This document shows positions 31,343 through 42,039 of a DNA stretch of 64,000 nt, piece by piece; positions within the stretch are counted from its first letter, which is position 1, and each line of letters starts with the position of its first letter. Source of the stretch: Neostethus bicornis (lineage: Eukaryota > Chordata > Actinopteri > Atheriniformes > Phallostethidae); NCBI GenBank assembly GCA_902685375.1, contig LR738557.1, positions 19,291,001-19,355,000 on the forward strand, written 5' to 3'. The position numbers were made by a program, and so were the translations under genes. Under the pieces are notes generated by a model, which saw nothing but the letters and a program-made list of their open reading frames with translations, was not told where the DNA came from and ran no database searches.

Positions 31343-33370
31343 ACTCTCACCATGGTAACCAGGATCTACGTTCCTACCCTCACCATGGTAACCAGGATCT
31401 ACCTTCCTACCCTCACCATGGTAACCAGGATCTACGTTCCTACCCTCACCATGGTAACCAGGATCTACGTTCCTACCCTCACCATGGTAACCAGGATCTA
31501 CGTTCCTACCCTCACCATGGTAACCAGGATCTACGTTCCTACCCTCACCATGGTAACCAGGATCTACGTTCCTACGCTCACCATGATAACCAGGATCTAC
31601 GTTCCTACCCTCACCATGGTAACCAGGATCTATGTTCCTCCCCTCACCATGGTAACCAGGATCTACGTTCCTACCCTCACCATGGTAACCAAGATCTACG
31701 TTCCTCCCCTCACCATGGTAACCAGGATCTACGTTCCTACCCTCACCATGGTAACCAAGATCTACGTTCCTACCCTCACCATGGTAACCAGGATCTACGT
31801 TCCTACCCTCACCATGGTAACCAGGATCTATGTTCCTCCCCTCACCATGGTAACCAGGATCTACGTTCCTACCCTCACCATGGTAACCAGGATCTATGTT
31901 CCTACCCTCACCATGGTAACCAGGATCTACGTTCCTACCCTCACCATGGTAACCAGGATCTACGTTCCTACCCTCACCATGGTAACCAGGATCTACGTTC
32001 CTACCCTCACCATGGTAACCAGGATCTATGTTCCTATATGTTCCTACCCTCACCGTGGTAACCAGGATCTACGTTCCTACCCTCACCATGGTAACCAGGA
32101 TCTACGTTCCTACCCTCACCATGGTAACCAGGATCTATGTTCCTACCCTCACCATGGTAACCAGGATCTACGTTCCTACCCTCACCATGGTAACCAGGAT
32201 CTACGTTCCTACCCTCACCATGGTAACCAGGATCTACGTTCCTACCCTCACCATGGTAACCAGGATCTACGTTCCTACCCTCACCATGGTAACCAGGATC
32301 TACGTTCCTACCCTCACCATGGTAACCAGGATCTACGTTCCTACCCTCACCATGGTAACCAGGATCTACGTTCCTACCCTCACCATGGTAACCAGGATCT
32401 ACGTTCCTACGCTCACCATGATAACCAGGATCTACGTTCCTACCCTCACCATGGTAACCAGGATCTATGTTCCTCCCCTCACCATGGTAACCAGGATCTA
32501 CGTTCCTACCCTCACCATGGTAACCAAGATCTACGTTCCTACCCTCACCATGGTAACCAGGATCTACGTTCCTACCCTCACCATGGTAACCAGGATCTAC
32601 GTTCCTCCCCTCACCATGGTAACCAGGATCTACGTTCCTACCCTCACCATGGTAACCAAGATCTACGTTCCTACCCTCACCATGGTAACCAGGATCTACG
32701 TTCCTACCCTCACCATGGTAACCAGGATCTATGTTCCTCCCCTCACCATGGTAACCAGGATCTACGTTCCTACCCTCACCATGGTAACCAGGATCTACGT
32801 TCCTACCCTCACCATGGTAACCAGGATCTACGTTCCTACCCTCACCATGGTAACCAGGATCTACGTTCCTACCCTCACCATGGTAACCAGGATCTATGTT
32901 CCTACCCTCACCATGGTAACCAGGATCTACGTTCCTACCCTCACCATGGTAACCAGGATCTACGTTCCTACCCTCACCATGGTAACCAGGATCTATGTTC
33001 CTACCCTCACCATGGTAACCAGGATCTATGTTCCTACCCTCACCATGGTAACCAGGATCTATGTTCCTACCCTCACCGTGGTAACCAGGATCTACGTTCC
33101 TACCCTCACCATGGTAACCAGGATCTACGTTCCTACCCTCACCATGGTAACCAGGATCTATGTTCCTACCCTCACCATGGTAACCAGGATCTACGTTCCT
33201 ACCCTCACCATGGTAACCAGGATCTACGTTCCTACCCTCACCATGGTAACCAGGATCTACGTTCCTACCCTCACCATGGTAACCAGGATCTATGTTCCTA
33301 CCCTCACCATGGTAACCAGGATCTACGTTCCTACCCTCACCATGGTAACCAGGATCTACGTTCCTACCAG
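31343..33370 (+). repeat. 33-bp minisatellite array 5, the largest (about 61 units)
   Basis: About 2.0 kb in LINE sense on the plus strand, antisense to pdzrn3. The marker CCTACGCTCACCATGATAAC occurs at 31571 and 32406, 835 bp apart = 25 x 33 plus a 10-bp local insertion (at about 32030-32040), so a roughly 25-unit block was duplicated. It ends abruptly at 33370 with no LINE sequence. Confidence 0.97.
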
Positions 33371-34197
33371 ATTGTTTTTTAATGTTTTCCGTCATTAAAA
33401 GAAATAAAAATATTTTTTCTTAATTTTTTTTTCCAACACGTCTCACGGTCGACTCGGGTCCCTGGTAGATTGTGGTCGACTGGTTGGTCAACCCCGGTGC
33501 AATGTGTAACATATCTATGGTCTAATTTATATCTACGACCTGGAAATACCTCAGCTCCAACAATTTCCACATTTCTGATTAAATCTGTAACTTCCCATAA
33601 AACAAGATCATTATTCGTTTCTTTCTCCAAGTTTTTTTATGACCTCGTCAAACGAGCGGTGTGTGAGTCAGTCGGTGCTGACGCAGCAGAAATGTTTGGC
33701 TTGAATTTCAGCCACATGTGTGTTTTTGTTTTGTTCAGCTTTACTTGAGTTATGATTTTGACTGGAAGTGAGCGAAACTCTCTCATCCAGTCTATCTCTG
33801 GCCAGCGTTCCCAGTGCCAAAGCTGGGATACTAATCCTAAAAGTAGCCTGGATTAGACCCACATGTCTGTTTATGGGGGGGCTCTATAGGGACAAATAAG
33901 TCTGTAAGATTCCAGGAAAAAAAACAAACGACTGCACAAATTAAACCTTTCAGAAAAATACACAATGATTTTTATCAATTTTATGTTTCCATTATCGATA
34001 AAATATAAAACGTAAGCAGGTTGGTTCGATCTGAACATTTACAGTGACAGCAGCATAAAAAACATGTAACGATTCGTTTTAGTAACCATGACAACACACA
34101 CCTGGACGACACGGCCCAAACATGTCTTCATTTTTTTTTAACGTAGAAACCGATTTCTAATTTTTAAATATATAAAACAATCGTTCTGAATGAGTTT

Positions 34198-34365
34198 TTA
34201 TTCATTCATCTTCTGAACCGCTTATTCCCGGTTGAGGCAGCAAAGGGGGGTGGAGCCTAACCCGACTGATTCAAGGTGAGGGGCAGGGTACACCCCCACA
34301 CAGGTCCCAAGTCTGTTGCAGGGCCACACACACACGTTTCTAGGGGCAATTTTGTCGCAGCCAAT
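34198..34365 (-). repeat. Repeat C, first half (split by nested insertions)
   Basis: Reads CAGGGTACACCCCCACACAG and TAGGGGCAATTTTGTCGCAG up to CCAAT at 34361-34365; it resumes at 35063 with CCAATTAACCTAACATGC. Confidence 0.85.
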
Positions 34366-35062
34366 ACTTTTCATTTAATTTTTACTCACTCTATTCATCA
34401 CTCATTGGGGAAATTTGTGTGCTGCACTACTACACTGATGCTGAGGTCACCCTCACCATGGTCACCAGATGTGGGTGGTGACCAAAAGAATAAGATCGCA
34501 GATACAAGCGGCTGAAATGAGCGTCCTCCGCAGAGTGGCTGGACTCTCACTCAGAGATCAGGTGAGGACTTTTGCCATCCTGGAGGAGCTCGGTGTCGAG
34601 CCGCTCCTCCTCCAGGTCAAGAGAAGCCAGATGGGGTGGTTCGGGCATCTGGTCAGGATGCCCCCCGGCAGCCTCGCTAGTTAAGGTGTTTTGGGCACGT
34701 CTCACCGGGAGGAAACCAATAGGCAGACCTCGGACCTGCTGGAGAGACTATGTCTCACAGCTGGCCAGGGAACACCTGAGGAGCCTTCCAGGTGAGCTGG
34801 AGGATGCAGCCGGGTAGAGAGAAGCCTGGGCTTCTCGTCTAAGGCCATTGCCCCCACGACCCGGCCCCAGCTAAGCGGAAGATGATGGAACGGAGCTACT
34901 GCACCGCAGCTGGCTGCCACCTATGACGGCAATGTTGGGAGAAACAGGGGGTAAGGTGTCTTCTCCAAAGACCCTAGTTGTGAATTCAGCAGGAATCGAA
35001 CCTGTGAACTTCTGGTTAACTTCCAGTCTGCGGGCAAACGCTCTACCACTGAGCCACCGTCT
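34366..35062 (-). mobile_element. SINE-1 inserted in repeat C, itself split by a LINE
   Basis: Flanked by CCAAT (34361-34365 and 35063-35067). SINE body at 34366-34435 and 34896-35062, the latter ending with the inverted pol III head (CTACCACTGAGCCACCGTCT). The middle 34436-34895 is LINE family A. Confidence 0.87.
34436..34895 (+). pseudogene. LINE family A insertion inside SINE-1
   Basis: 460 bp flanked by CTACTACAC (34427-34435) and CTACTGCAC (34896-34904), 8 of 9 matching. It starts within the last array-type unit (CCCTCACCATGGTCACCAG) and reads MSVLRRVAGLSLRDQVRTFA, then MGWFGHLVRMPP to the terminal GGAAGATGATGGAACGGAG. Confidence 0.92.
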
Positions 35063-35240
35063 CCAATTAACCTAACATGCATGTTTTTTGAGGGTGGGAG
35101 GAAACTAGAGAAAACCCACACATACACCGGGGAGCATGCAAACTCCACAGTGTGTGAAGCCTTGTCCCCACCCAGGAATCGAATCAATGACCTTGTGTGA
35201 GGCCACGGTGCTACCCACTGTACCACCATGGCACCCTGAT
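35063..35240 (-). repeat. Repeat C, second half
   Basis: AACATGCATGTTTTTTGAGG, GAGCATGCAAACTCCACA, CCCAGGAATCGAATCAATGA, continuing the order interrupted at 34365. The inverted tRNA-like head is at 35180-35235. Confidence 0.85.
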
Positions 35241-35990
35241 CACATAAAGTAGTTCTAAAATAAAATATAAGAGATTTGATTTTCTCTTGAGACGAAATAT
35301 TAAAACTAAAAATAAACAAAATAATTCCTTTTAATTTTTTCTTCTTCTTCTGCTTCGTGGTGAATGATTAATATAAAACGGGTTTTGATGAGAATTTATT
35401 GTTTTTTGAGTGAAAGTTTTTTTTTTTAAAAACCATCTCAGTGAATGGATTGATTTATAGTCCTTGTTTATAAATCTAACGAGTCGATGGCGTCGTTAGA
35501 GACCATGTTTTTCTGGGTAACGATTTCAAGCCTCAAAATCGTGACTCAATTAGCGAAAGCGCTTTGTCAGCAGATCAATCTGTTCCATGAGTGGAAGGAA
35601 TCTGGGTTCGAGCCTCAAACGTTTTTCACATTTTTAACAAACTGACAAAAAAACAGAGGAAAAAAAATAAACAAACCCACTGATGTTTTAAATGAAAAAA
35701 GACACAAAAACAGTGAAGATTTGGTTTGTTGAGACTAAAAATAAAAAACGGATTTAATGAGGTGACAAAATAGAAGACGTAAAAAAACTCTGGAGAACTT
35801 ATAAAAAATCTTTTTTGCCGCCTCTGGGATAAGACATTAAATACTCGGGCGATCTGTACTTCTGTAACACTTAAGAACACGATCTCACAGCTGGCCAGTG
35901 AACGACTGGGTATCTACAAAGAACTGTAGATCACTTGGTATTAAAGGTTAAAAGACATGTCAACTTGGAAGTTATACCTTTAGTTCATCT
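35241..35990. other. Mostly unassigned intronic sequence
   Basis: AT-rich; a 30-bp LINE A-like scrap (CTCACAGCTGGCCAGTGAAC) lies at 35885. Confidence 0.5.
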
Positions 35991-36680
35991 ATAGTTGGTA
36001 CCAAGTCTATACAAGTCAATCTCCGTTCTTACCCTCACCATGGTAACCAGGATCTACGTTCCTACCCTCACCATGGTAACCAGGATCTATGTTCCTACCC
36101 TCACCATGGTAACCAGGATCTATGTTCCTACCCTCACCATGGTAACCAGGATCTATGTTCCTACCATCACCATGGTAACCAGGATATACATTCCTACCCT
36201 CACCATGGTAACCAGGATCTACGTTCCTACCCTCACCATGGTAACCAGGATATACATTCCTACCCTCACCATGGTAACCAGGATCTACGTTCCTACCCTC
36301 ACCATGGTAACCAGGATCTATGTTCCTACCCTCACCATGGTAACCAGGATCTATGTTCCTACCATCACCATGGTAACCAGGATATACATTCCTACCCTCA
36401 CCATGGTAACCAGGATCTACGTTCCTACCATCACCATGGTAACCAGGATATACATTCCTACCCTCACCATGGTAACCAGGATCTACGTTCCTACCCTCGC
36501 CATGGTAACCAGGATATACATTCCTACCCTCACCATGGTAACCAGGATCTACGTTCCTACCCTCACCATGCCAACCAGGATCTATGTTCCAACCCTCACC
36601 ATGCCAACCAGGATCTATGTTCCAACCCTCACCATGCCAACCAGGATCTACATTCCTACCCTCACCATGGTAACCAGGAT
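35991..36680 (+). repeat. 33-bp minisatellite array 6, part a (20 units)
   Basis: Array proper begins 36018 after the LINE flank AAGTCTATACAAGTCAATCT (KSIYKSI). GATATACATT and CTACCATCAC variants repeat with 198-bp periodicity (36161 and 36359). Confidence 0.96.
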
Positions 36681-36957
36681 GGTAAATGGTAAATGGACTC
36701 TACTTGTATAGCGCTTTTTTCACCTGTGTCGGCACTCGAAGCGCTTTTACAGTGTAGTTCACATTCACCCATTCACACCTGATGGGGATGCCTCCATGCA
36801 AGGAGCAAACCACCATCAGGAGCAATTGGGGGTTCGGTGTCTTGCTCAAAGACACCTCGGCATGAACTCCTGGCGGGGGATCGAACCGGCAACCCTCCGG
36901 TTACAGGGCGGTCACCCTACTCACTGAGCCATCCTTCCTGCTCTAGGAAGGATGGGT
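36681..36957 (-). mobile_element. SINE-2 inserted in array 6
   Basis: 277 bp with AGGAT on both sides (36676-36680 and 36958-36962). On the minus strand the head reads GGATGGCTCAGTGAGTAGGG (A-box) and GGTTCGATCCCC (B-box); the tail is the GGTAAATGG repeat. Removing it and one AGGAT restores an array of exactly 1188 bp = 36 x 33. Confidence 0.92.
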
Positions 36958-37487
36958 AGGATCTACATTCCTACCCTCACCATGGTAACCAGGATCTACA
37001 TTCCTACCCTCACCATGGTAACCAGGATCTACGTTCCTACCCTCACCATGGTAACCAGGATCTACTTTCCTACCCTCACCATGGTAACCAGGATCTACGT
37101 TCCTACCCTCACCATGGTAACCAGGATCTACTTTCCTACCCTCACCATGGTAACCAGGATCTACGTTCCTACCCTCACCATGGTAACCAGGATCTACATT
37201 CCTACCCTCACCATGGTAACCAGGATCTACATTCCTACCCTCACCATGGTAACCAGGATCTACATTCCTACCCTCACCATGGTAACCAGGATCTACATTC
37301 CTATCCTCACTGTGGTAACCAGGAACTACATTCCTACCCTCACCATGGTAACCAGGATCTACATTCCTACCCTCACCATGGTAACCAGGATCAATGTTCC
37401 TACCCTCACCATGGTAACCAGGATCAATGTTCCTACCCTCACCATGGTAACCAGGATCAATGTTCCTACCCTCACCATAGTAACCAG
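36958..37487 (+). repeat. 33-bp minisatellite array 6, part b (16 units)
   Basis: Continues part a in the same phase and ends CCATAGTAACCAG before GGGGGTGGTGACTG. Rare GATCAATGTT units cluster at the 3' end. Confidence 0.96.
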
Positions 37488-37880
37488 TGGGGGTGGTGAC
37501 TGAAAAACAAAATTGCAGATACAAGCGAACGAAATGAGTTTCCTCCGCAGGGTGGCTGGGCTCTCACTCAGAGATCAGGTGAGGAGCTCTGCCATCCAGA
37601 AGGAGCTTGGTATCAAGCCGCTCCTCCTCTAGGTCGACAGAAGCCAGATGGGGTGGTCCGGGCATCTGGTTAGGATGCCTCTCAAGCGTCTTGCTGGTGA
37701 GGTGTTTTGGGCACGTCTCACCGGGAGGAGACTAAGAGGCAGACCTCGGACCTGCTGGAGAGACTATGTCTCACAGCTCGCCAGGGAACGACTCGGGATC
37801 CTTCTGGGTGAGCTGGAGGATGCAGCTAGGGTGAGAGAAGCCTGGGCTGTTGCCCCCATGACTCAGCCCCGAAATATTAA
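37488..37880 (+). pseudogene. LINE family A RT tail after array 6
   Basis: MSFLRRVAGLSLRDQ-type tail, then MGWSGHLVRMPLKRLAGEVF, RGRPRTCWRDYVSQLARERL, ending at ATGACTCAGCCCCG. Confidence 0.87.
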
Positions 37881-37889
37881 TGTGACGTG

Positions 37890-38480
37890 ACGAGAACCAA
37901 CCTGTCAGATTCTCACACCATCAAACCAGAACTGGCACTGGAATCAAAACGTGACAACGCAGGAAAGCAGCTCAGCGTGTTTAAAGCACATGTTGAACTA
38001 ATTCTTTTTTAACTTTTTAAGCCTCTAATTTGTGGAAATCCCTTTGTTTTCACTGAAAATCTGTACAAAATGTTTTAAAAAAGTGCTTTCATTCAAAAGT
38101 TTTCTCATTTTTTGATATAAAAGCTGGGTTTTTTTTATTAATATTTCCAATAAAAGACGAACATTTTGCTTCCAAATGAAAGACATTTAAAACTCAAAGT
38201 GGGTTTCCCTTTAAAAAAGTGTTCATGAGGGTCTCTAAGACCCCTGCAAAGTTTGCTTTGGTTAAAATTGAAGCCAAATAAGCAGTTTTTAATGTCAAAT
38301 ATAAACTTTAGTAAAAGTGGTTGAAAAGCAGAAAAAAGCCGGAGTCAGCATGAAGCTGACAATGAGGAGGTGGGCTGTGATCGCTCCCCCCACACACACA
38401 CAGCGCCACCTCTCGCTGACCCCTGCAGCCAGAGTTCACACTCCCCCCACCACTGCTCCACTTTAAAAACTTCTCAGCGT
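37890..38480. other. Unassigned intronic sequence
   Basis: Just 3' of the alternative first exon; nothing recognised. Confidence 0.5.
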
Positions 38481-38482
38481 AC

Positions 38483-38551
38483 CTGGAAGACTTCATACAG
38501 CAGTTTGAATCGCTCCTCTGGCTTGCGTGGGGTACAAAGGCTGCACCCCAT
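38483..38551 (-). CDS. pdzrn3: pdzrn3 alternative first coding exon (short isoform N-terminus)
   Basis: This exon encodes residues 1-23, beginning MGCSLC and ending LLYEVFQ, then a donor GTACGC. The ATG sits in a near-ideal initiation context (CCACC before ATGG) and no in-frame ATG lies between it and 38668; the codon at 38668 is GTG. The exon ends in phase 0 and joins directly to VNGKDL in the exon at 23840. Met-Gly-Cys with a second Cys at position 6 is the pattern for N-myristoylation at Gly2 and palmitoylation at Cys3 and Cys6, which would anchor this form to membranes. Short PDZRN3/PDZRN4 isoforms starting with a similar MGC peptide are known. This isoform lacks the RING and the first half of PDZ1, so it should be a scaffold without ligase activity (inference). 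Confidence 0.88.
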
Positions 38552-38760
38552 GGTGGAGCAGATCTCACCATCAGACCCCCCTCTCGTTCCCTCCGAGCAG
38601 GAGGAGAAGCAGCGTCTTTGGTTTCTTAGAGCAGACTGTCCGGACTGCACGGTGACCCCCTCCCTCACACACTCCCTCTCTCCTCCATCGCTCCTCTGAT
38701 CTGAGCTGCTAGAGGCCGGACCTCCCCTAAATACCAGCCCTCATGTTTATTAAGAAGCTG
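38552..38760 (-). promoter_or_regulatory. Candidate promoter and 5' UTR of the pdzrn3 short isoform
   Basis: Upstream (minus strand) of the MGCSLC exon there is no splice acceptor-like end to the open sequence. A TATA-like TATTTAG lies at about 38727-38733, roughly 180 bp from the ATG. If used, transcription would start near 38700, giving a 5' UTR of about 150 nt. The flank is free of recognisable transposons, unlike most of the window. An internal promoter is inferred from the exon structure; no start site is visible directly. Confidence 0.4.
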
Positions 38761-38812
38761 CTCATTGATTATTCATGAATGCAGGAGGGGTGGGGGATGA
38801 GAGAGACCGATG

Positions 38813-38827
38813 TTTATATGTGTGTAT

Positions 38828-38858
<31 letters not shown>

Positions 38859-39055
38859 TGTGTGTGAGAAGGCTGGATGAAATCCTCTTAATTACCAAAC
38901 TCCATTAGATCGTCCGGAAACAAGACACGCTTTTTCATTTTGTGACAAAGACGATGTGTTTTCTTTGATTCAAAGTGCTGCAACCCCCTCCTCAGCCTCT
39001 AAACCCCAGCCCCTAAGCCCCCTACCACACACACACACACACACACACACACCAC
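38813..39055. repeat. GT and CA microsatellites
   Basis: (GT)n at about 38824-38853 and (CA)n at about 39027-39052, upstream of the short-isoform first exon. Confidence 0.95.
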
Positions 39056-39167
39056 TGCACTGCCATCCCCCATATAAAGGAGTCCAAGTTGATGCTTTCA
39101 GTCTCTCTCAAGCACTTCAACCATATTGTGGACTATTTTAATAATAAGAGAACCCACATTTAGGAAA

Positions 39168-40005
39168 TGTGGGAAAGAGGTGAAGAAACGTGTGCAGGCA
39201 GGCTGGATCGGGTGGAGAAAAGTACCAGATGCGATGTGTGACAGAAGAGTTTCAGATGAAATGAAAGGAAAGTGTAAAAAACCGTGGTGAGAGCGGCCAT
39301 GCTGATTGGTCTAGAGACAGTGTCACTGAGGAAAAGACAGGAAGCAGAGATGGAGGTAGCAGAGATGAAGATGCTGAGGATCTCTCTGGGAGTGACCAGG
39401 ATGGACAGGATCAGAGGAACAGCACATGTTAGAGGTTTTAAAGTCAGAGAGGTCAGACTGAGATGGTTTGGACATGTGCAGAGGAGAGAGAGAGAGTACA
39501 TCAGAAGAAGGATGCTGGGTTTGGAACCACCAGGAAAGAGGACTAGAGGAAGACCAAAGAGGAGGTTCATGGATACAGTGAAGGAAGACATGAAGATAGT
39601 TGGTGTGACTGAAGAGGATGCAGCAGATAGGGTTAGATGGAAGAAACTGACTTGATGTGGTACACCAATCAGCATGGCCGCTCTCACCACGGTTTTGGAC
39701 CGTTTCCCTTTCATTTTATCTGAAACTCTTCTTTCACACATCACACCTGATACTTTTCTCCACCCGTTCCGTTCTGCCTGCACACGCTTCTTCACCTCTT
39801 TTCCACACTCTCCATTGCTCTGGACTATTGATCCTAGAAACTTAAAATCTTCCACCTTCTTTATCTCTTCTCCCTGTAACCTCACTTTTCCATTTGGATC
39901 CCTCTCATTCACACACACGTACTCTGTTTTACTCTGACTAATCTTCATTCCTCTTCTTTCTAGTACAAACCTCCACCTCTCCAGCTCTCCTGACGTAGAA
40001 CCAAC
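39168..40005. pseudogene. LINE family B copies joined tail-to-tail (inverted)
   Basis: 39168-39655 is plus strand (EVKKRVQAG..., LRWFGHVQRREREYIRRRML, RFMDTVKEDMKIVGVTEEDA). 39665-40005 is minus strand (MKISQSKTEYVCVNERDPNG to KTVVRAAMLIGV). About 144 bp at 39168-39311 is the inverse of 39665-39812, a large inverted repeat. Confidence 0.85.
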
Positions 40006-40555
40006 TCTTCCACGCCACAGACATACTCACACGTTTAAGTGAAGCTACCTCCATGTTTTGTCCAGGGATGTAGTTTCACATACGGTATGTTGGTGTTTTT
40101 GTGTGAGCTTCGTTGATAGATTAGTAGGTTGTGTTTCTGATCAGATAAAGTGTTTTAATCATGTCTCCCTCGTCCTGTAAGGAGCACGGTGAGTTCTAAG
40201 TACCATCTCAAGGTGCTCTCTTTGAGTCCTGGATAAAACTATTCTGTGATCCCGGCTTATTAAAGCCTTCTGTGTCCCTGGTTCGGTTAAATGAGTACTT
40301 GGTGAGCGGTGGTATGCTAATCCAGCTCACATTCCTTCCTCCTGCATTTCTCACTCCGGACAGAGAAAACAAATAAAGCAGATCAATATTTATGCTGACC
40401 AACAAGCAGCGGTCTGCCTTCCAACATGTTGGAGAGAAACACGTCTGTCTGTCTGTCCGTCTGTCTCTGTCTAAAAAGATAAAATATATCAAAACATGTT
40501 TCAAATTTACTGCAAATGCTTTTTCCATTTTTACAATTTCATGTGAGCTGGACGT

Positions 40556-40870
40556 TGGCGTAGCGGTTAGCACGGTGGTCTCACAGCAAGTGGGTCAGGG
40601 GTTTGAGTCTTGAAGTGGGGGCGAGGCTTGAAACACTGGTCTTTCTGAGTGGAGTTTGCATGTTCTCCCCGTGCATGGATTTTCGCCTACTCTCTAAAAA
40701 CATACATGTTAGGGTAATTAGACCCCATAAAATTGCTCCTGGTGTGTGTGTGTGTATGGTTGTTGGTGTGTGTGACCCCACAATAGGGTAGCGACTTGTT
40801 CAGGGTGTACCCTGCATCTCTCCTGGAGTTAGGTGCAGAGTGAACGCTGCCACGGCGTTAACTCTGAAGA
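40556..40870 (+). mobile_element. Repeat C, near-complete copy with tRNA-like head
   Basis: Head TGGCGTAGCGGTTAGCACGG (A-box-like) and GGGGTTTGAGTCTTG (B-box-like), then GTTTGCATGTTCTCCCCGTG, ACATACATGTTAGGGTAATT and GGTGTACCCTGCATCTCTCC. It defines the family used for the other repeat C calls. Confidence 0.8.
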
Positions 40871-41645
40871 TACCTGTGAGAACGTAACAATCCTCCATTC
40901 TTCTGACCGGATTCACCGGTCTGGGTCCTAAAGGCTCAAACCTTCATCCCAACCACAGCATGAAAATCATTCTATGGCAGCATTAGTGGCGCTGCGGTGC
41001 CCGGGGCAGGGATCAGAGCTGGGTGAAGCTTTCCTTCACACTGGATTATCCTTTCAGAAAGTCAGATATCAGGAAGCTCTGTGTTCAGTAAGAAGAAGAT
41101 CAGGGAAGAAAACGAGGGATCCGCTCAGATCCGACTAACACCTCTCTGATTCTACCACACACACGGCGGCGTCAGAGATCCCACTCTGATTAATCTCACA
41201 CCCAGACATCATTATTTCAAGCTTTTTAAATTGAAATGAAATTATTTTCTCATAATTTACAGTTTTTCTCCAACAGTTTGGTCCATTTTTACAAAATGTT
41301 TCTTATTATTTTCATTCATTTACAAATTGTTTTGAACTTTTTTCAGTTACTTTCACACAACTTTCATGTGTGATTTTTTTTTTGTTATTTTTCATCATAA
41401 GTTTCAGGCTTGTGGAAAAAAATGGAACTGTTTTTTTTTTTCAGCCAAATGTTTCTGTTTATTTGTAAAATTGTAATTTTGTAAAATTTGCACGTGAGAG
41501 CTGAAAAAAATTGTCATAAAAACTGGGAGGAAAACGAAACAGCAGTGACGAAAATAAAGAAAGATCTTCGTCCTAATCTGTACAATTTCTTTGTGAATGA
41601 AAGGTGTTGCTCATCTGACCGAAGATGGTCTGAATCCCTGTCAGG
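40871..41645. other. Unassigned sequence
   Basis: AT-rich, no element recognised. Confidence 0.5.
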
Positions 41646-41960
41646 ATGGGTACCTAAAGGGTAGCCGGACTCTCACTCAGAAATAAAGGGAGGAGCTCTT
41701 CCATCTGGGAGGAGCCAGATGTGGCGGTTTGGGCATCTGGTTAGGATGCCTCCCAAAACGCTTTGCTGGTGAGGTTTTTGACCACGTCAAACCGAGATAA
41801 GACCCAGAGGCAGACCCCGTATCAACTGGAGAGACTATGTCTCCCAGCTGGACAGGGAACACCTCAGGATCCTCCTGGGTGAGGTGTAGGATACAGCTGG
41901 GGTGAGAGAAGCCTGGCCTGATGTTGTTGCCCCACAACCCGGCCCTGGAAAAGTGGAAGA
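41646..41960 (+). pseudogene. LINE family A fragment (no array)
   Basis: GGGTAGCCGGACTCTCACTC, GGTTTGGGCATCTGGTTAGG, GAGACTATGTCTCCCAGCTG, then GACAGGGAACACC; more diverged than the array-bearing copies and truncated 3' of the array site. Confidence 0.85.
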
Positions 41961-42039
41961 AAATCGATCCTAAAATTGTTCCTAAAAATTGACATCTGTC
42001 TCTATTTTAATGCTTTAACATCAGCAATCCAAACAAATG

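Larger units (their letters stand above)
9112..38760 (-). other. pdzrn3: pdzrn3 gene locus (short-isoform transcription unit)
   Basis: Eight exons joined in phase encode 760 residues of a PDZRN3-type protein (LNX family, RING-type E3 ubiquitin ligase and PDZ scaffold; the family acts at the cytoplasmic face of membranes, for example in MuSK and Wnt/planar-polarity signalling). I assign pdzrn3 rather than pdzrn4 because stretches such as LGIPADECERFRELLELK and the QLDEGWMDDD/HMDML region fit remembered PDZRN3 better. The a or b teleost paralogue cannot be told. All introns are GT-AG and no exon carries a stop or frameshift. The RING and zinc-finger exons of the long isoform are absent from the window, so they should lie above 64000. 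Introns 11922-13353, 14842-17107, 17207-21389 and 23841-38482 each contain LINE-derived 33-bp minisatellites. Identification is by remembered family sequence, not a database search. Confidence 0.93.

Noticed and set aside
31313..33382. 689-codon open frame (and similar 450-500 codon frames at 32028-33398, 15369-16862 and elsewhere) as repeat-protein genes
   Set aside because: They consist almost wholly of the 33-bp minisatellite, open because the unit has no stop in several frames on both strands. There is no promoter, signal peptide or splice structure.
38552..38668. In-frame N-terminal extension of the MGCSLC exon starting at 38668
   Set aside because: The codon there is GTG, not ATG. The ATG at 38549-38551 has an optimal context and matches known short isoforms.
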